Assembly (NCBI RefSeq): GCF_963675165.1 | Contig: NC_087389.1 | Span: 2,762,001-2,826,000, forward strand | Origin: Halichondria panicea | Lineage: Eukaryota > Porifera > Demospongiae > Suberitida > Halichondriidae | Direction of reading: 5' to 3' | DNA length: 64,000 nucleotides | In this document: positions 50,868-61,487 of the stretch, one piece after another | Layout: each line of letters opens with the position of its first letter | Position numbering within the stretch: the stretch's first letter is position 1 | The notes under the pieces: model-generated | Seen by the model: only the letters and a program-made list of their open reading frames with translations | Told to the model about the DNA's origin: nothing | Databases searched by the model: none | Position numbers and translations under genes: made by a program

Positions 50868-51461
50868 TTTTGTATTGATCTGTACGTACAGACTCGACTA
50901 GCTAGCTAGCTAGCCTTGATTCCAGGCTAGGGCTGTCCCAATTATTTTTGGAAGAGTCAGAAATTCTAATGTAAGTGCAGTACACATTAGCCTCGACCCC
51001 AGCCCCTCTCACTAGAGCGCCTGGAATCGAGGCTAAGTACACATAATTATAAGCAGAGTTGTGAGGAGGAGCCAGGGTCTATAGGGTCACGTTTAATAAA
51101 CATTCTTGCTGTGGGTTCTTGACCTTTGCTGCATATTATATGCCATATATCAGCTTAGCGCTTCTGTTCTTTGTTTGCCTGCTTGGAAAGCTTACTATAC
51201 CTAGATCTATCCAGTGCCAGTACATCAAAATGTATACCCTAGCCACGAAAGACTAATTTCCATATCACAAGGATTGACCCTAGTTGGGCGGAGCCCGACC
51301 GTCCCTGACCCAGCTAGATTGACCCTGCCTCGTAATTACGGTGGGGTGTGGTCATAATGAGCAATCTTTTGAATTTAACCCCGCTATACGGGTAGACAAG
51401 GTTTAGTTTCCATGGTTTCAGTTATTAATTTACAAAGAAAAATCCTGCAGCCAACTGCAGA
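50868..51461. promoter_or_regulatory. Shared promoter region of PLBD and MYCBPAP
   Basis: 594 bp between divergent start codons. A 14-bp imperfect palindrome GTTTCCATGGTTTC at 51406-51419, 43 bp from the MYCBPAP ATG, resembles an RFX X-box with two or three departures from GTNRCCATRGNAAC. A GCGGGT/ACCCGC remnant of family M1 is near 51380. Confidence 0.45.
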
Positions 51462-54400
51462 ATGTCAAGCAAAGTTGGGACGAAGTCTATGAAGAGAGCG
51501 TCAGCATCTTCAAGTTAGTTGTGTAGATCTATTGGTTGGCTTGCTGTTTGCAAGCTGCAAGCCAGATCTGATGTGCACTAACTAGGATAATGCTATGCAT
51601 AACTAATCGGTGCTCACATGTACTAGTACGACGTCTAGCTAGCTAGCCAGCTGCCTCCATGCATATAGCCTCCAACCAGGCCATGGCAACGCGTAACATG
51701 TACACAGACTCGCTGACCTCGATCCCCAAATTCCAAATTTGGATTCACTGTATTTCCGAACCCAAAATTATAATAATTATGCGAAAATGTGGGTGCTAAT
51801 AGTAGATCATCTATGGCATAATGCTAGCACAACGAGTGCTGCAAGCTGCGCTGTGCTAATGCCTCGCATTACGATTCGGTTGGCTCTCATCAGGATTCCT
51901 TCTTCTATTGCTAGTTCCGGTGCTAGCGCCGAATACTTTTTGAGTGTTCCATAGACTCTAGTTGGCCAACCATCCTGACAAAACTTCATTAGTTGCTCGC
52001 CATGTTATGCTTTCGCTCAAAAGTATTGGTATACCGTATAGCGGGTAATTTTCGTGGGGCAAAATATTCGTGGTTATCATGGTTGGAGGTCTTGACCACG
52101 AATATTTTACACACGAATGAAGTGACCTTGTCTACCTTTACCTGCAGTGCAAGCTCCAACCACGAAAATATTACCCACGAAATGTCTCAATATTGCTAAA
52201 CCACGAATATTTTGTCCCCCGAAAATTTACCCGCTATACGGTAGTAGGGAGAATAACCTATAATGAATTAAAATTTGCATTTGAATTTCATACGAAGAAA
52301 GTGATTATATCTATCTTAACTGAGAAGAGAAAGAGTTGTGTACATGCATCTACTGTTATTTATTGTATATGGGTATCATTGTAGTGTTTTGTGGCTTACC
52401 AGGAACCTCAAGAAAGTTGAAAATTGAATCTGCCTGGATCTGTGGATTGTCTCACACGTGGGGATGAGCACGCATGCGCATTAGATCCATAGGAATAAGG
52501 GGTCAAGTTAACAAAATTAATGGCTACTAAACAGCTAGCTGCTTTAGCAGCTCTTTTATAACTCTTGTAGCTAATAAAAAGCTAGCCCTTTAGTGCAGGG
52601 CTAACTCATAAGTTGAAAGTTTGTGCGAACAAATGATGCTACGAAAGATTCTGAAGAAACTGCAACAGCCTTCAATGTGAGTCAAACTAGCCGTAACTCG
52701 AGAAAGAAGCTTTAGTTTGCTAATCCACGAATCAAGAGAACATGGCTAAGCCTGTTAGTATTCGTCGCATTGCAACCGTTGAGCAGTTACAGCTGGAACA
52801 GACACACAAACACACACACACACAGTCAGCTTTACCGTATCCCTCATGCTGCTACGCCTCTAGGCGTAATCACTCCATCAGATCTTTCCATCCCCTTGTG
52901 TAGCCTCCAAGAAAAAAGCATCAAGTGGTACTCCTGACTCTATTAATACACCAACTGCATCTGGAGCAAGTATTGGTATTGAAAAGCCACAAGAAAACGC
53001 CATTGATGATGTGTTGGTTGGAGATGACGTACTGGCATTGAGGATAAAAGAGGAAGACCTGATAAAGGTACGTTCTATATTGTTTTGTTTCCGCTTTTGT
53101 GGATGCTCACTTAATAACCTTGTACGTACAACAAAACCACTGTGATGTGCAAACGTTTATATTTACAGGCCCATATCCCCAAGCCGCCTAGTAGTTCACC
53201 ACACAAGAGGAAGGTGGTTGTGAGGAGGTACCAGTCTCCAGCAAGGGAAAGACTTTGTCGTAAAGAAAAAGAGTGAGTTGTGTATTATAAGCTATCCCCA
53301 CCGCCTGACATGAACATCTGGCAGAATTGCTGTGCTCCACCCTTTACCACCTGGAACCACCGTCACTGCTACTAAAACAATTGGTAAATTTGGCTCACCC
53401 ATATTTTTTTACTGATGTCTGTACCCCAGGTTCAGTAGAAGGACTGCCTAAATTTGACCAGAGACGAACGTTCCTGTCTCACAGTGTTTTTGGGCCAGCA
53501 AGAGACTTAGACTGTGCAAGAGAGCTCAAGAACCAGCAGGTGGTACGTACACGTAGGCACACAGCACATTTTCGTAGCTATAAGAAATTCGCTTGTGCTG
53601 CAGATAGGATCAACTAGTGTATTTGTCAATCCTCCACCGTTAGAAGTGAAAAAACAATCACACTTGAGCTTTGAGACAACTATCCTGGTAAGTTGTACAT
53701 GTAAGTCTGGCTGTTTCCGTTTCTAATTATGGTCTACTTTTATAGCCCAGAGAAGAACATTCTCTCAAGTTTTGGGATGAGAGTATGAAACAAAGAAAAA
53801 TTCAGCAACGGCTTATTTCCAGTAAGCATGCATGGAACAAGTCTACTTAGCGACAAAAGTACAGGATACATGTACACATGCACATTTCTACAGACAAAGT
53901 ACGTTCTGTGCCTGAAAAACTGCTAATGAACCAAGGGGACGCGTTCAGGAGTATTCAAGAGGAGAGGTATAAAATTGATCAGATGTCCCCTGCATTCATA
54001 CACGTGTGAACCTTGTAGAATGGTAATTGATAGGACTATGCCATCAGTCAACTATGGAAAAGGATGTAAGTAGTCCACATGTATGTGTATGTACTATAAT
54101 GAAGCACACTCTCACACAGACCGTGTTGGTAGTGAATTCTGGAGCCAGCATGTACAAGTGGGAAGTCAAGAAACTGGAATTCAGTAAGCCATCTTTCCAA
54201 TTTTTATTGCGCTATGTGTGTGTTCTGCAGCACTACTTTAACACGCACTGAGCAAGGATCGCCACCTGAATTGGAGTTTGTGGGTGTGTCAGCTGTAGTA
54301 GCAAAAAAAAAAGGTAAGTGTAAGTGAGTGTAAGTTTGTATGTGCATACATGTATGCCTTGAAAGCAGGTTCGGTCAAAAACTTGGACCGAAATTTTCCT

Positions 54401-57400
54401 TGTCACTACACTTGGGATCAAGCCCCATACCTCTCAACGCGGAGAGAGGAACTAGTCGGCCCTCTAATGGATCTGCATCGGCCTGTAAGACATTTCAATA
54501 CAGTATAAATCTCCGAATCCTGCATGTTTTTAGGAGGTTTCTGACATGGCAGTAGTAGGAAAAGCTTCTGGATTCGATAGTCTAACACAGAGAACAAATT
54601 CGCTGGACTCACTAGGAGAGTCATCTGGTAGTGATTGTGAAGAAGCACTTGGGTGAGTTAATTGTACTTATAATTATGTGACAGATGCGACAGATGCTAA
54701 CATGTACATCTACCTACAGGAGTATACTAGGCCTCCATGCTGATTTTACCCCTCAGCTCATCATTGGCCCTGCTTTGTTAGTAAATGGTCAGTTACTCCG
54801 GTGGGATGGTCCTCCATTGCCAACTGTCAAATACGAACCATTGAAAGGTTACTCCAGAGCCGTACAAAGTGACGGTGCACTAGAGAGAGTGAAACCACAA
54901 TATTCATCTATCTCACTGAGAGACATGGATCGGAGTTGTCACACTATTTCAATCGACTTCAGGGTGAATTTCGAGAGCAATACTGGAGTTATGGTTACTT
55001 CTAATGTGGAGCTGGAAAATTGTGGCTCTTCTGCTATCTACTACTCATGGCAGGTGAGAGCTACATACATAGATATTAATTTTTGATGTGATATAATTAT
55101 TGTTTATGTACTAGCTGTTCCCTAAACGAAACTCATTGGGAACCATTCAGGCAGGGGATACACAAAGGTTTTATTTCGATACCAGAGGAGGTTTGTGAAT
55201 GCATAAATTTGCTGTTTCTTTGCTGATTATATTATACTGTGTACTGAAGGTGTGTTGCTTCCTGGACAAAAGTTTACCTTACCATTTATTTTCAAGTCTC
55301 CCAATCCTGGAATGTTCTCAGAAACCTGGCTGTTTCAAACAGGCCCAGTACTCGGCCAGGGAAGGCAAGTGGTATTCACACTGAAAGGTGTTGCTTTCCA
55401 AGATGATCTAAACAAACTGAAGCGGGAACAGTTAGAGGTAAATTATTTCTTTTGTAATTAATTTTAGAAGCACACTAAAGCAATGTGACAGTTTGATTTT
55501 CTGACATTTTCATTGAGTCTATAGGGAGAATTAAAGCATCGTGTGGCAGTACTGGCTGCTGAGAGATTAATAAGTAGAATAGTTGACAGCATCAGGACAC
55601 CTCCGCACTCTCTAGAGCCAGTTCAGTCTATCGAAACAGTACGTAAATATGTTGTATGTTGTGTGTATATTTGCACTACACTGTTCATCTCTTATTCAGG
55701 AAGAATATGTTTTCAAAGTTCAAAACCCTGATGTAAGTTACGTACATATGACTATGACTATAATTATGTGTGTGTTTGTTTTTGCTCAACTGTAACGTCG
55801 ATTCAGTGCTATAGTACATACAACTTAGATTCTGAATCAATGCAGTTCTACTACCATCACGGAGTGGTGACACAACTGAAGAACCTCTACAACTCCTTAC
55901 TACAACCAGAATGCGGACTTACAGAGCAGCCTATTGACGAGCCCTCTACCAGGTCAGAAAAAAATGGGTCAGGCAAAAAGGATGACAAATCTGGAGGAAA
56001 TAAAAGTAAAGAAAAGGCCATCGAAAAGGAGAAGAAAGGAAACAAGTTGAAAGATGATTCCATTAGAGAAGAACCCGTAACACTATCACAAGGTATTGTT
56101 GCTTCATCTTGTCCGAATTGTACTTTTGCTCTGCAGAAAAACCATATCTACAAATTCCTGACTGGGATCTGTCTATATCAAGTTTGAGAGAGGTAGTGCA
56201 CTGTACAGTTTGTTATGTATAATTATTTCTAACTTAAGCCTTATACATATGTACCACACTTACATCACCACTAATTGATCTCATTGGTCAACAGCTGTAG
56301 GATATATATAGAATATTAGCATACAGCCCCAGGCATGCACAGTTTTTCAAGTTGTTTTTTAGTTTTTTCATTTGTTCAAGAAAGTAAGCAAAGAGAAAAG
56401 AGCCATGCTTGACTGTACTAAGACTCAAAGCGACAGCAGAAACATGGAAGGTGCTCTCCAACAAGATGGCTAAGCTTCCATGGGTCCATGGGCGTGGTTT
56501 AGATAAAGAAGAGCTTGCAACTCCAGTAAAGGACATCGAATGGTCAACGCTTGGACCAAGGAAACTCTTGAGCATCTGTAGGAGGACGTGTTGCTCAACT
56601 AGCTCTTTAACAGCTGCAAAATCCGGCATGGTCTTGTTCTGTTTTGCAGTATGCACCGTGGATTGAATTGTTGCTAGGGAGAGGTCCTTTTATAGTGCTG
56701 CGGTCACGTGGTATAAGTCAGATATACCACACCTACTGTGGGAGTAACCATGGTAGCAGAGGATATATGGGGTGCATATCCTCCGAGTAGGTGTGGTATA
56801 TCCTATACATAATTATACACAATAGGTCATTTTGAGTGTCGAGGAAGTGGCAGTTGTAGAGGGGAAATTGAAGGAGCTGAGCATCCTAGTTGGATACATT
56901 ACTTTTCCTCCACCAAAACAGTTCAAGAGGAACAGCTACAATATAGTGTAAGTATATTATAATTATACCATGTAAATCCCTTTTAATTTTGGTTTAGTAG
57001 AAATGTATGGTTTGGAAATGTACTTTACTGCAGGTATGAAACACTGTGCGAGGCAGTTGACCAGATATGTGATGTGTCGAATAGTCTATGCCAGAGTATG
57101 GGTGTCCCTTTTCGAGAGTTCTGTCAGAAAGATGAATCTGGAATTGGTGACAAGCTAGGAGAATCAAATATAGCTGTTCCAAGTCAACCTGTTTCGCCAG
57201 GTAAAGTTATTAATAAGTGCTCTATGTCTGTTGTGGTACTAAGCATCAACTTTCTAGCTCACCCTAAAGACAAAAAGGTGAAAGATTCAAAGAAGGGAAA
57301 ACTTCCAAAAGATTCTGTCAGGGTAACTAAGCTACTGAACAATGCACTGTGATGTATAGTTTATTCACAATGAAGATTATTTTGGGAACATTAAATTGTT

Positions 57401-58127
57401 GGGTGAGAATAATGCTGGCATAATGGGCAGAACAATAGGCAGGCTTTGAAAACGCAGGTCAATAACGAGCCAGCAGTATATAAATAGGCATTACGGGTAA
57501 TTTCTCATTTTGAATTTGTGGATAATTTTCTCAGCATGATTCTAGGGTATGATGAACACAGTTTATATGCATGTGGCCATTATAAAGTTTATGATAATAT
57601 TACTTGCGTGATGTCAATGATAGAGTTATGGGTCTGTGGTTTACACTGAGGTAGTAGGCAATGTCTTGAGCATATCTACCAAGGCCTAACAATGACTACT
57701 CATCTTACACTCACCTTACAGGCTGGGAGCAGTAAAAACAAGATTATACCCCCTAGAAAGTCTAAGTCATCCTGTGAGTTACATAAATCAATTTGTATAC
57801 AACTGAATAATTATGATTGTTGCAGTTGGTAATAAAGATTCGGATACGAGCAAGCAGGTTAGTGAATGGTGATCGTGCATTGCAATTGCATGACATAATG
57901 GCGTAAGTACGATGTACTAGTTTTTTTATTTTACAGGCAACGTCTGAAATTACCACTGGTGTTGATCCAGTCACCAAGCAAAACTATACTGACAACTTGC
58001 ACTCATCAGTAAGGGAATTGCACTGTACATGCATTATGTGTGATGTTTATCATGACATTGTGTTTAGGTGTACAAGATGCTTGGTGCTGTGATTGATAGG
58101 ATTGATATGCTGCTGTCACAGAACTAA
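51462..58127 (+). CDS. MYCBPAP: MYCBPAP (MYCBP-associated protein)
   Basis: Twenty-seven exons join in phase into 936 residues (human about 947): 51462-51513, 52904-53067, 53169-53272, 53325-53383, 53430-53542, 53604-53687, 53746-53821, 53894-53966, 54019-54065, 54120-54183, 54231-54313, 54369-54484, 54534-54652, 54720-55053, 55115-55190, 55250-55437, 55525-55638, 55700-55732, 55807-56092, 56137-56192, 56826-56947, 57034-57200, 57258-57322, 57722-57773, 57826-57857, 57937-58008, 58068-58127. Family segments: LLMNQGDAFRSIQEER, FPCHYTWDQAPYL, GSSAIYYSWQ, RFYFDTRGGVLLPGQ and the C-terminal NYTDNLHSSVYKMLG. The middle part (about 490-640) is an ASH/MSP-like beta domain. A lysine-rich low-complexity region follows. 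MYCBPAP is known to bind AMY-1/MYCBP and has been tied to the axonemal central apparatus and sperm tails. The first intron contains an M1 element and repeats A and B. Confidence 0.95.
51820..52025 (-). repeat. Dispersed repeat family A, copy 3 (inverted, partial)
   Basis: Reverse complement matches family A at GAGGCATTAGCACAGCGCAG and GAGCGAAAGCATAACATGGC, but with about 110 bp of unrelated sequence between them. Confidence 0.6.
52032..52243. mobile_element. TIR element family M1, full copy 2 (212 bp)
   Basis: Ends TACCGTATAGCGGGTAATTT and complement; the interior matches 42738-42947 with few differences. Confidence 0.9.
52540..52866 (-). repeat. Dispersed repeat family B, copy 2 (inverted)
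   Basis: Reverse complement of 19653-19975 with small differences, including the short CA run and the GCCTC.AGGCGTA end. It sits 38 bp before MYCBPAP exon 2. Confidence 0.8.
56288..56656 (-). CDS. Possible nested gene in MYCBPAP intron 20
   Basis: An open frame of 122 residues on the strand opposite MYCBPAP. A consensus TATA box, TATAAAAGG, is at 56694-56686, about 30 bp upstream of the first ATG (56656), and an E-box CACGTG lies just above it. A second in-frame Met is at residue 10. The protein begins with a helix-like stretch (PDFAAVKELVEQHVLLQMLKS) and ends with a Lys- and Cys-containing tail; no family recognised. No polyadenylation signal was evident. Part of the opposite strand is also open, so coding strand and reality are unproven. 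Confidence 0.3.
   Translation of the reverse strand: MHTAKQNKTMPDFAAVKELVEQHVLLQMLKSFLGPSVDHSMSFTGVASSSLSKPRPWTHGSLAILLESTFHVSAVALSLSTVKHGSFLFAYFLEQMKKLKNNLKNCACLGLYANILYISYSC
56686..56694 (-). promoter_or_regulatory. TATA box of the possible nested gene
   Basis: TATAAAAGG on the minus strand, 30 bp above the 56656 ATG. It is a full consensus TATA box, not recognised at the other genes here. Confidence 0.45.
56712..56808. mobile_element. Small TIR element in MYCBPAP intron 20
   Basis: Arms around ATATACCACACCTACT and AGTAGGTGTGGTATAT, with GATATA sub-arms, enclose about 45 bp. Confidence 0.8.
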
Positions 58128-58377
58128 TCCAGAGCCAATCATTATAATGATTACTTACTGTTATGTCCAAACCTATAAAATGGCTAATATGAAAGTATAT
58201 TTATTGTACAGTTCTCTGTGTTTGCAGTAATTGTTTCGTTTTTCTGTAAGCAATATTGGTAATAATGCTGTTGAGGTGACAGGAAAAGAGCTCTTTTTTA
58301 TGGGAGGTGATTACCGCCATAATCATCACATGTTGTCCTATTATTCACTGTGATTCGTACAATGATTAATCGCGTAT

Positions 58378-58416
58378 CAGTAATTGCACGTCGTTAATAA
58401 CGACGTGCAATTACTG
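58378..58416. repeat. Near-perfect palindrome
   Basis: CAGTAATTGCACGTCGTTA followed by its reverse complement with one central base. It could form a 19-bp hairpin stem. Confidence 0.9.
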
Positions 58417-58526
58417 CCTTGACGACCGCACATTCGAATAACGGCCGCGGTTAATTTTTTTACTGAAACTGCTAAAAATGTCCTTAAAACTTCATCATTC
58501 ATCATTCATCATCAACGATTAACAAT

Positions 58527-58692
58527 CAATAGTATGGCTACTCGTGCAATAAGGGATTAATAGCACTCATAACAAGCACTGGCAAGGTTAATAGCACTCG
58601 GCTACACCTCGTGCAATTAGTATCCTTGCCATTGCTTGTTACTCGTGCTATTAATCCCATATTGCACTCTTAGGAGTTAGCCATACTATTAA
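58527..58692. mobile_element. Hairpin TIR element (166 bp)
   Basis: Inverted ends AATAGTATGGCTA and TAGCCATACTATT, with long inner arms (GGATTAATAGCAC, AACAAGCA.TGGCAAGG) and little unpaired middle. Confidence 0.8.
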
Positions 58693-59844
58693 TTATACGA
58701 ATTAGCAGTGACAGAGGTGTGTTTGCAAAAATAAGGTGGTGCCGTTTTTTCTTTTACAAGAGGGTGCGATTTGACAGCTGTAGTGTGCAGTAGATCTTGA
58801 GAAATTACTCTGTCCAGCGATTGTATACTGTTGTGACCATGAGCTCGTACTTCTTTGAAAAGACAGCTTTGCAAATCATGTGTTATGTGACCAAATCACG
58901 TGACCATGCATCTGATGAGTGCAGAAAAAATGCTCTCTGAAAATCCACTTATTCTCTACAATTAAAACACACCTCTCTGAAAAATGTGCCTTTCTACAAA
59001 ACGCACCTCTCTACAAAATGCTCTGTAAAAAATGCACCTCTTTAAGAAAATTGCACAATTTTCAAAGCACCACCGATTTTTAAAACGCACCTCTACTTTT
59101 CACTGCTATCACCTCCAATACTCTTTATGCATGCAGAGAAAAACTATGTGCTTGCCCATATGCTGTTCATGAACATGACTAGGCAAAGCCTGCATGCGCT
59201 CAGCATAGAAAAATAGGTAGGTTTGAAGCAACCCCCAAAAATAGGCAATGTGGTATGAAAATTAATTAGGTGGTAACTTAATTTAATGAATGTGTCATGT
59301 GACAGCAAGGTGCGAATGTATAAGTTCATGTATACAATCTGAGAAATATTTAACACACCTAGCCAAGTAAGATTAAGTGTTTTAATGCGTGCCGAGGATT
59401 GGCTTAAGGTTAACGTAATGCACGAGGCGGACGGCACTAGCATAAGAAATCTGCTTTAGGCAAAAAGTGCCAGGGTCTAAGCAGCATATGACCCTACATA
59501 ACTAATGGTCTGTTGCTGCTATACGCAGGTTCATATCTATTGTGTAGAGTTAATTAATTGGACCATGCTGCATCATAGGTTCATGCATGTAAACGGCCCT
59601 TATCCGGATTAGCCAACCCACTTCTGGAGGTGGTGTTATAATCATTATAATTATTATAACAGAGACTATACATTTCTGTTTTATAGCTTACATGTATTTA
59701 ACAGGTGGTGGTAGCCCATGTATTAGGAATGTGTAAGATGAATGTGTTAATTATCCAATAAATTCACTAATAATTATACGATGTGTAGTTAATAATAATT
59801 ATGAATAACTTTAGAATGCAGAAAATTAATCATGACAAGTTCAT

Positions 59845-60399
59845 TTAACCAAGTATGATCCCACTATTGCGATAGAATGAGTCTTTGATAACACATGTAC
59901 GAGCATATTGAGATGGCTTAGGACTAGTGTATTTCATTATCTTCCAACCATACTGGCAAGATGACAAAATCGGGAACTCGTATTTCTCTTCTGGTGTCTT
60001 CTCCTTCCGTTTCTTGAGATAGGCAAAGCGACCTTCTCCATGAGCACTGATGCCATTGTATAACAGTGTGTGAGTGTTTTGAGAAGAAGGCCTCATATCA
60101 CGCATAATTCTTGCTGTAGCTCCATCTGACTTGCTCAGCTGATCCGGAGTTTTCGCAAGAGAATTGAAACATGGAGCTGTTTTACACTTTGTCTTTGGGC
60201 TGTTCTCGATCTTCTTCATTTTGTCGGATACGGAGCTTTTAAATACTGATGTGCTTTTTCCTTTTGCAGATGGAACACTCCTCTTGATCTTAGCAGCACC
60301 TTTGGCGAATTCCTTAGAATACTTCAGATGCCATGCAAAACGGAGAGATGCTTCTTTATTGACGCTCTCAACCCAGCATTTTTGCACCTGGGTACCCAT
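59845..60399 (-). CDS. SPMIP1-like axonemal protein (tentative)
   Basis: A single-exon frame of 184 residues from ATG 60399. The N-terminal WVESVNKEASLRFAWHLKY and the central LLYNGISAHGEGRFAYLKKRKEKTPEEKYEFPILSSCQYGWK resemble the short protein SPMIP1 (formerly ATP6V1FNB), one of the sperm microtubule inner proteins. That assignment is from memory and unchecked. The protein is basic (Lys/Ser-rich middle), has no membrane segment or signal peptide, and ends in SQYARTCVIKDSFYRNSGI. It is head-to-head with PIERCE, another doublet-microtubule protein, and shares a promoter with an X-box, which independently favours a ciliary role. Confidence 0.75.
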   Translation of the reverse strand: MGTQVQKCWVESVNKEASLRFAWHLKYSKEFAKGAAKIKRSVPSAKGKSTSVFKSSVSDKMKKIENSPKTKCKTAPCFNSLAKTPDQLSKSDGATARIMRDMRPSSQNTHTLLYNGISAHGEGRFAYLKKRKEKTPEEKYEFPILSSCQYGWKIMKYTSPKPSQYARTCVIKDSFYRNSGIILG

Positions 60400-60672
60400 T
60401 GTTTAGTGGTTTGCTGTTAATTCGTAAGCTAAGAGCAGTCCTCGATACAATCCTGGTAGCAACAATCGAAGTGAGAAGTAGTGCAGTGCAAGCTGCCCAC
60501 ACGATATCACGCTCCACCAACGCAGTACGTACTTGTGCACGTGTCAAATTCTTGCTGAGGCTAGGCCACTCCCGATTGCACAGTTGCTTGGGCAACGTAA
60601 ACATTCAGACCCACTTATGACTATAGTTTTTTACTTTAGCCATTATTATCATTATTAATACAGATCTAAAAC
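60400..60672. promoter_or_regulatory. Bidirectional ciliary promoter
   Basis: 273 bp between the divergent ATGs of the SPMIP1-like gene and PIERCE, containing the X-box at 60583-60596. No TATA box recognised. Confidence 0.7.
60583..60596. promoter_or_regulatory. X-box (RFX factor site)
   Basis: GTTGCTTGGGCAAC is a 14-bp imperfect palindrome with half-sites GTTGC and GCAAC. It fits the RFX consensus GTNRCC(N0-3)RGYAAC with one substitution. RFX sites drive ciliary genes across animals. It lies 77 bp from the PIERCE ATG and 184 bp from the SPMIP1-like ATG. Confidence 0.75.
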
Positions 60673-61442
60673 ATGAGTCAAGGAAAAGAGGTGAGCTAAA
60701 AATAATGAACAGAACTGATAATTATGATAATTATAATTATTGTATAAAAAGCTACCATAGTTTTATGGTCCACAGATTCTTTCTGCTGTTGAAGCGGAGG
60801 ATACTAAAGATCAACAAGTGACACCTGCTGAGCTCAGTATGCACCCAGAATCTGGATTGAAGACATCAGATTTCTATAAGACTGAAAACATTCCAGAACG
60901 ATTTAATCATCCTGATTGGTTTGAAGGGTACAACACAAAGCAATGTCACCCATTCTACCAGACATCAGCTGGTGATTACGGGTAAATCACTTTCAAATTT
61001 TATAAATTATTGTTATCGCCCCAAATTGTTGTATTCTCGTGTGCTCTTTTGCTAAATTATAACCCTATCCTAACTAAATATAGGGTACAGATGCTAGTGG
61101 ACACCTGCATGGTGTTCAAATTATGTAATGGACCCTGTACTTACACTTTCGACAGTTAGAGATGCCTTACCACCAAGAGTTCACTAATGAACTCTTGTTA
61201 CCACTAATATAAATTATGCAATTTGTGATGCTGTGTAATAATATTCTCTCTATGGCTCAGATCAAAATTTCCGTCTGTCCATACCATGCCTACACAATTT
61301 CATGGAAGGACACAAAAATTCACTGGGGTAAGGCCACACTTCTTGCGTATAGCCAAATTTTGATGATTCTCTATTAATTATGTAGGGGCTTGGGAAGTTT
61401 GGGATGTACAGAAATCACTCCCTCAACACTGCTAGGGACTAA
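60673..61442 (+). CDS. PIERCE2: PIERCE doublet-microtubule protein
   Basis: Four exons (60673-60690, 60776-60981, 61261-61327, 61386-61442) join in phase into 115 residues. The family core is unmistakable: TSDFYKTENIPERFNHPDWFEGY, then HPFYQTSAGDYGSK.PSVH.MP and GKFGMYRNHSLNT at the end. These match human PIERCE1 (C9orf116) and PIERCE2 (C15orf65); the short C-terminus is more like PIERCE2, but the choice is open. PIERCE proteins are known to bind inside and on doublet microtubules and to link the outer dynein arm docking complex to the lattice; loss causes laterality and motility defects. The stop is 45 bp from the AASS stop on the other strand. Confidence 0.92.
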
Positions 61443-61487
61443 GGAACTAAAAATTTTGTCTATTATAATACGATAACAATTATCTCT

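Larger units (their letters stand above)
58128..59844. other. Spacer between MYCBPAP and the SPMIP1-like gene
   Basis: No gene recognised in 1.7 kb. It contains two hairpin elements (58378-58416 and 58527-58692) and, at 58920-59100, several imperfect copies of an AAAATGCACCTCTCTACAAA-like unit. The rest looks unstructured. Confidence 0.55.
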
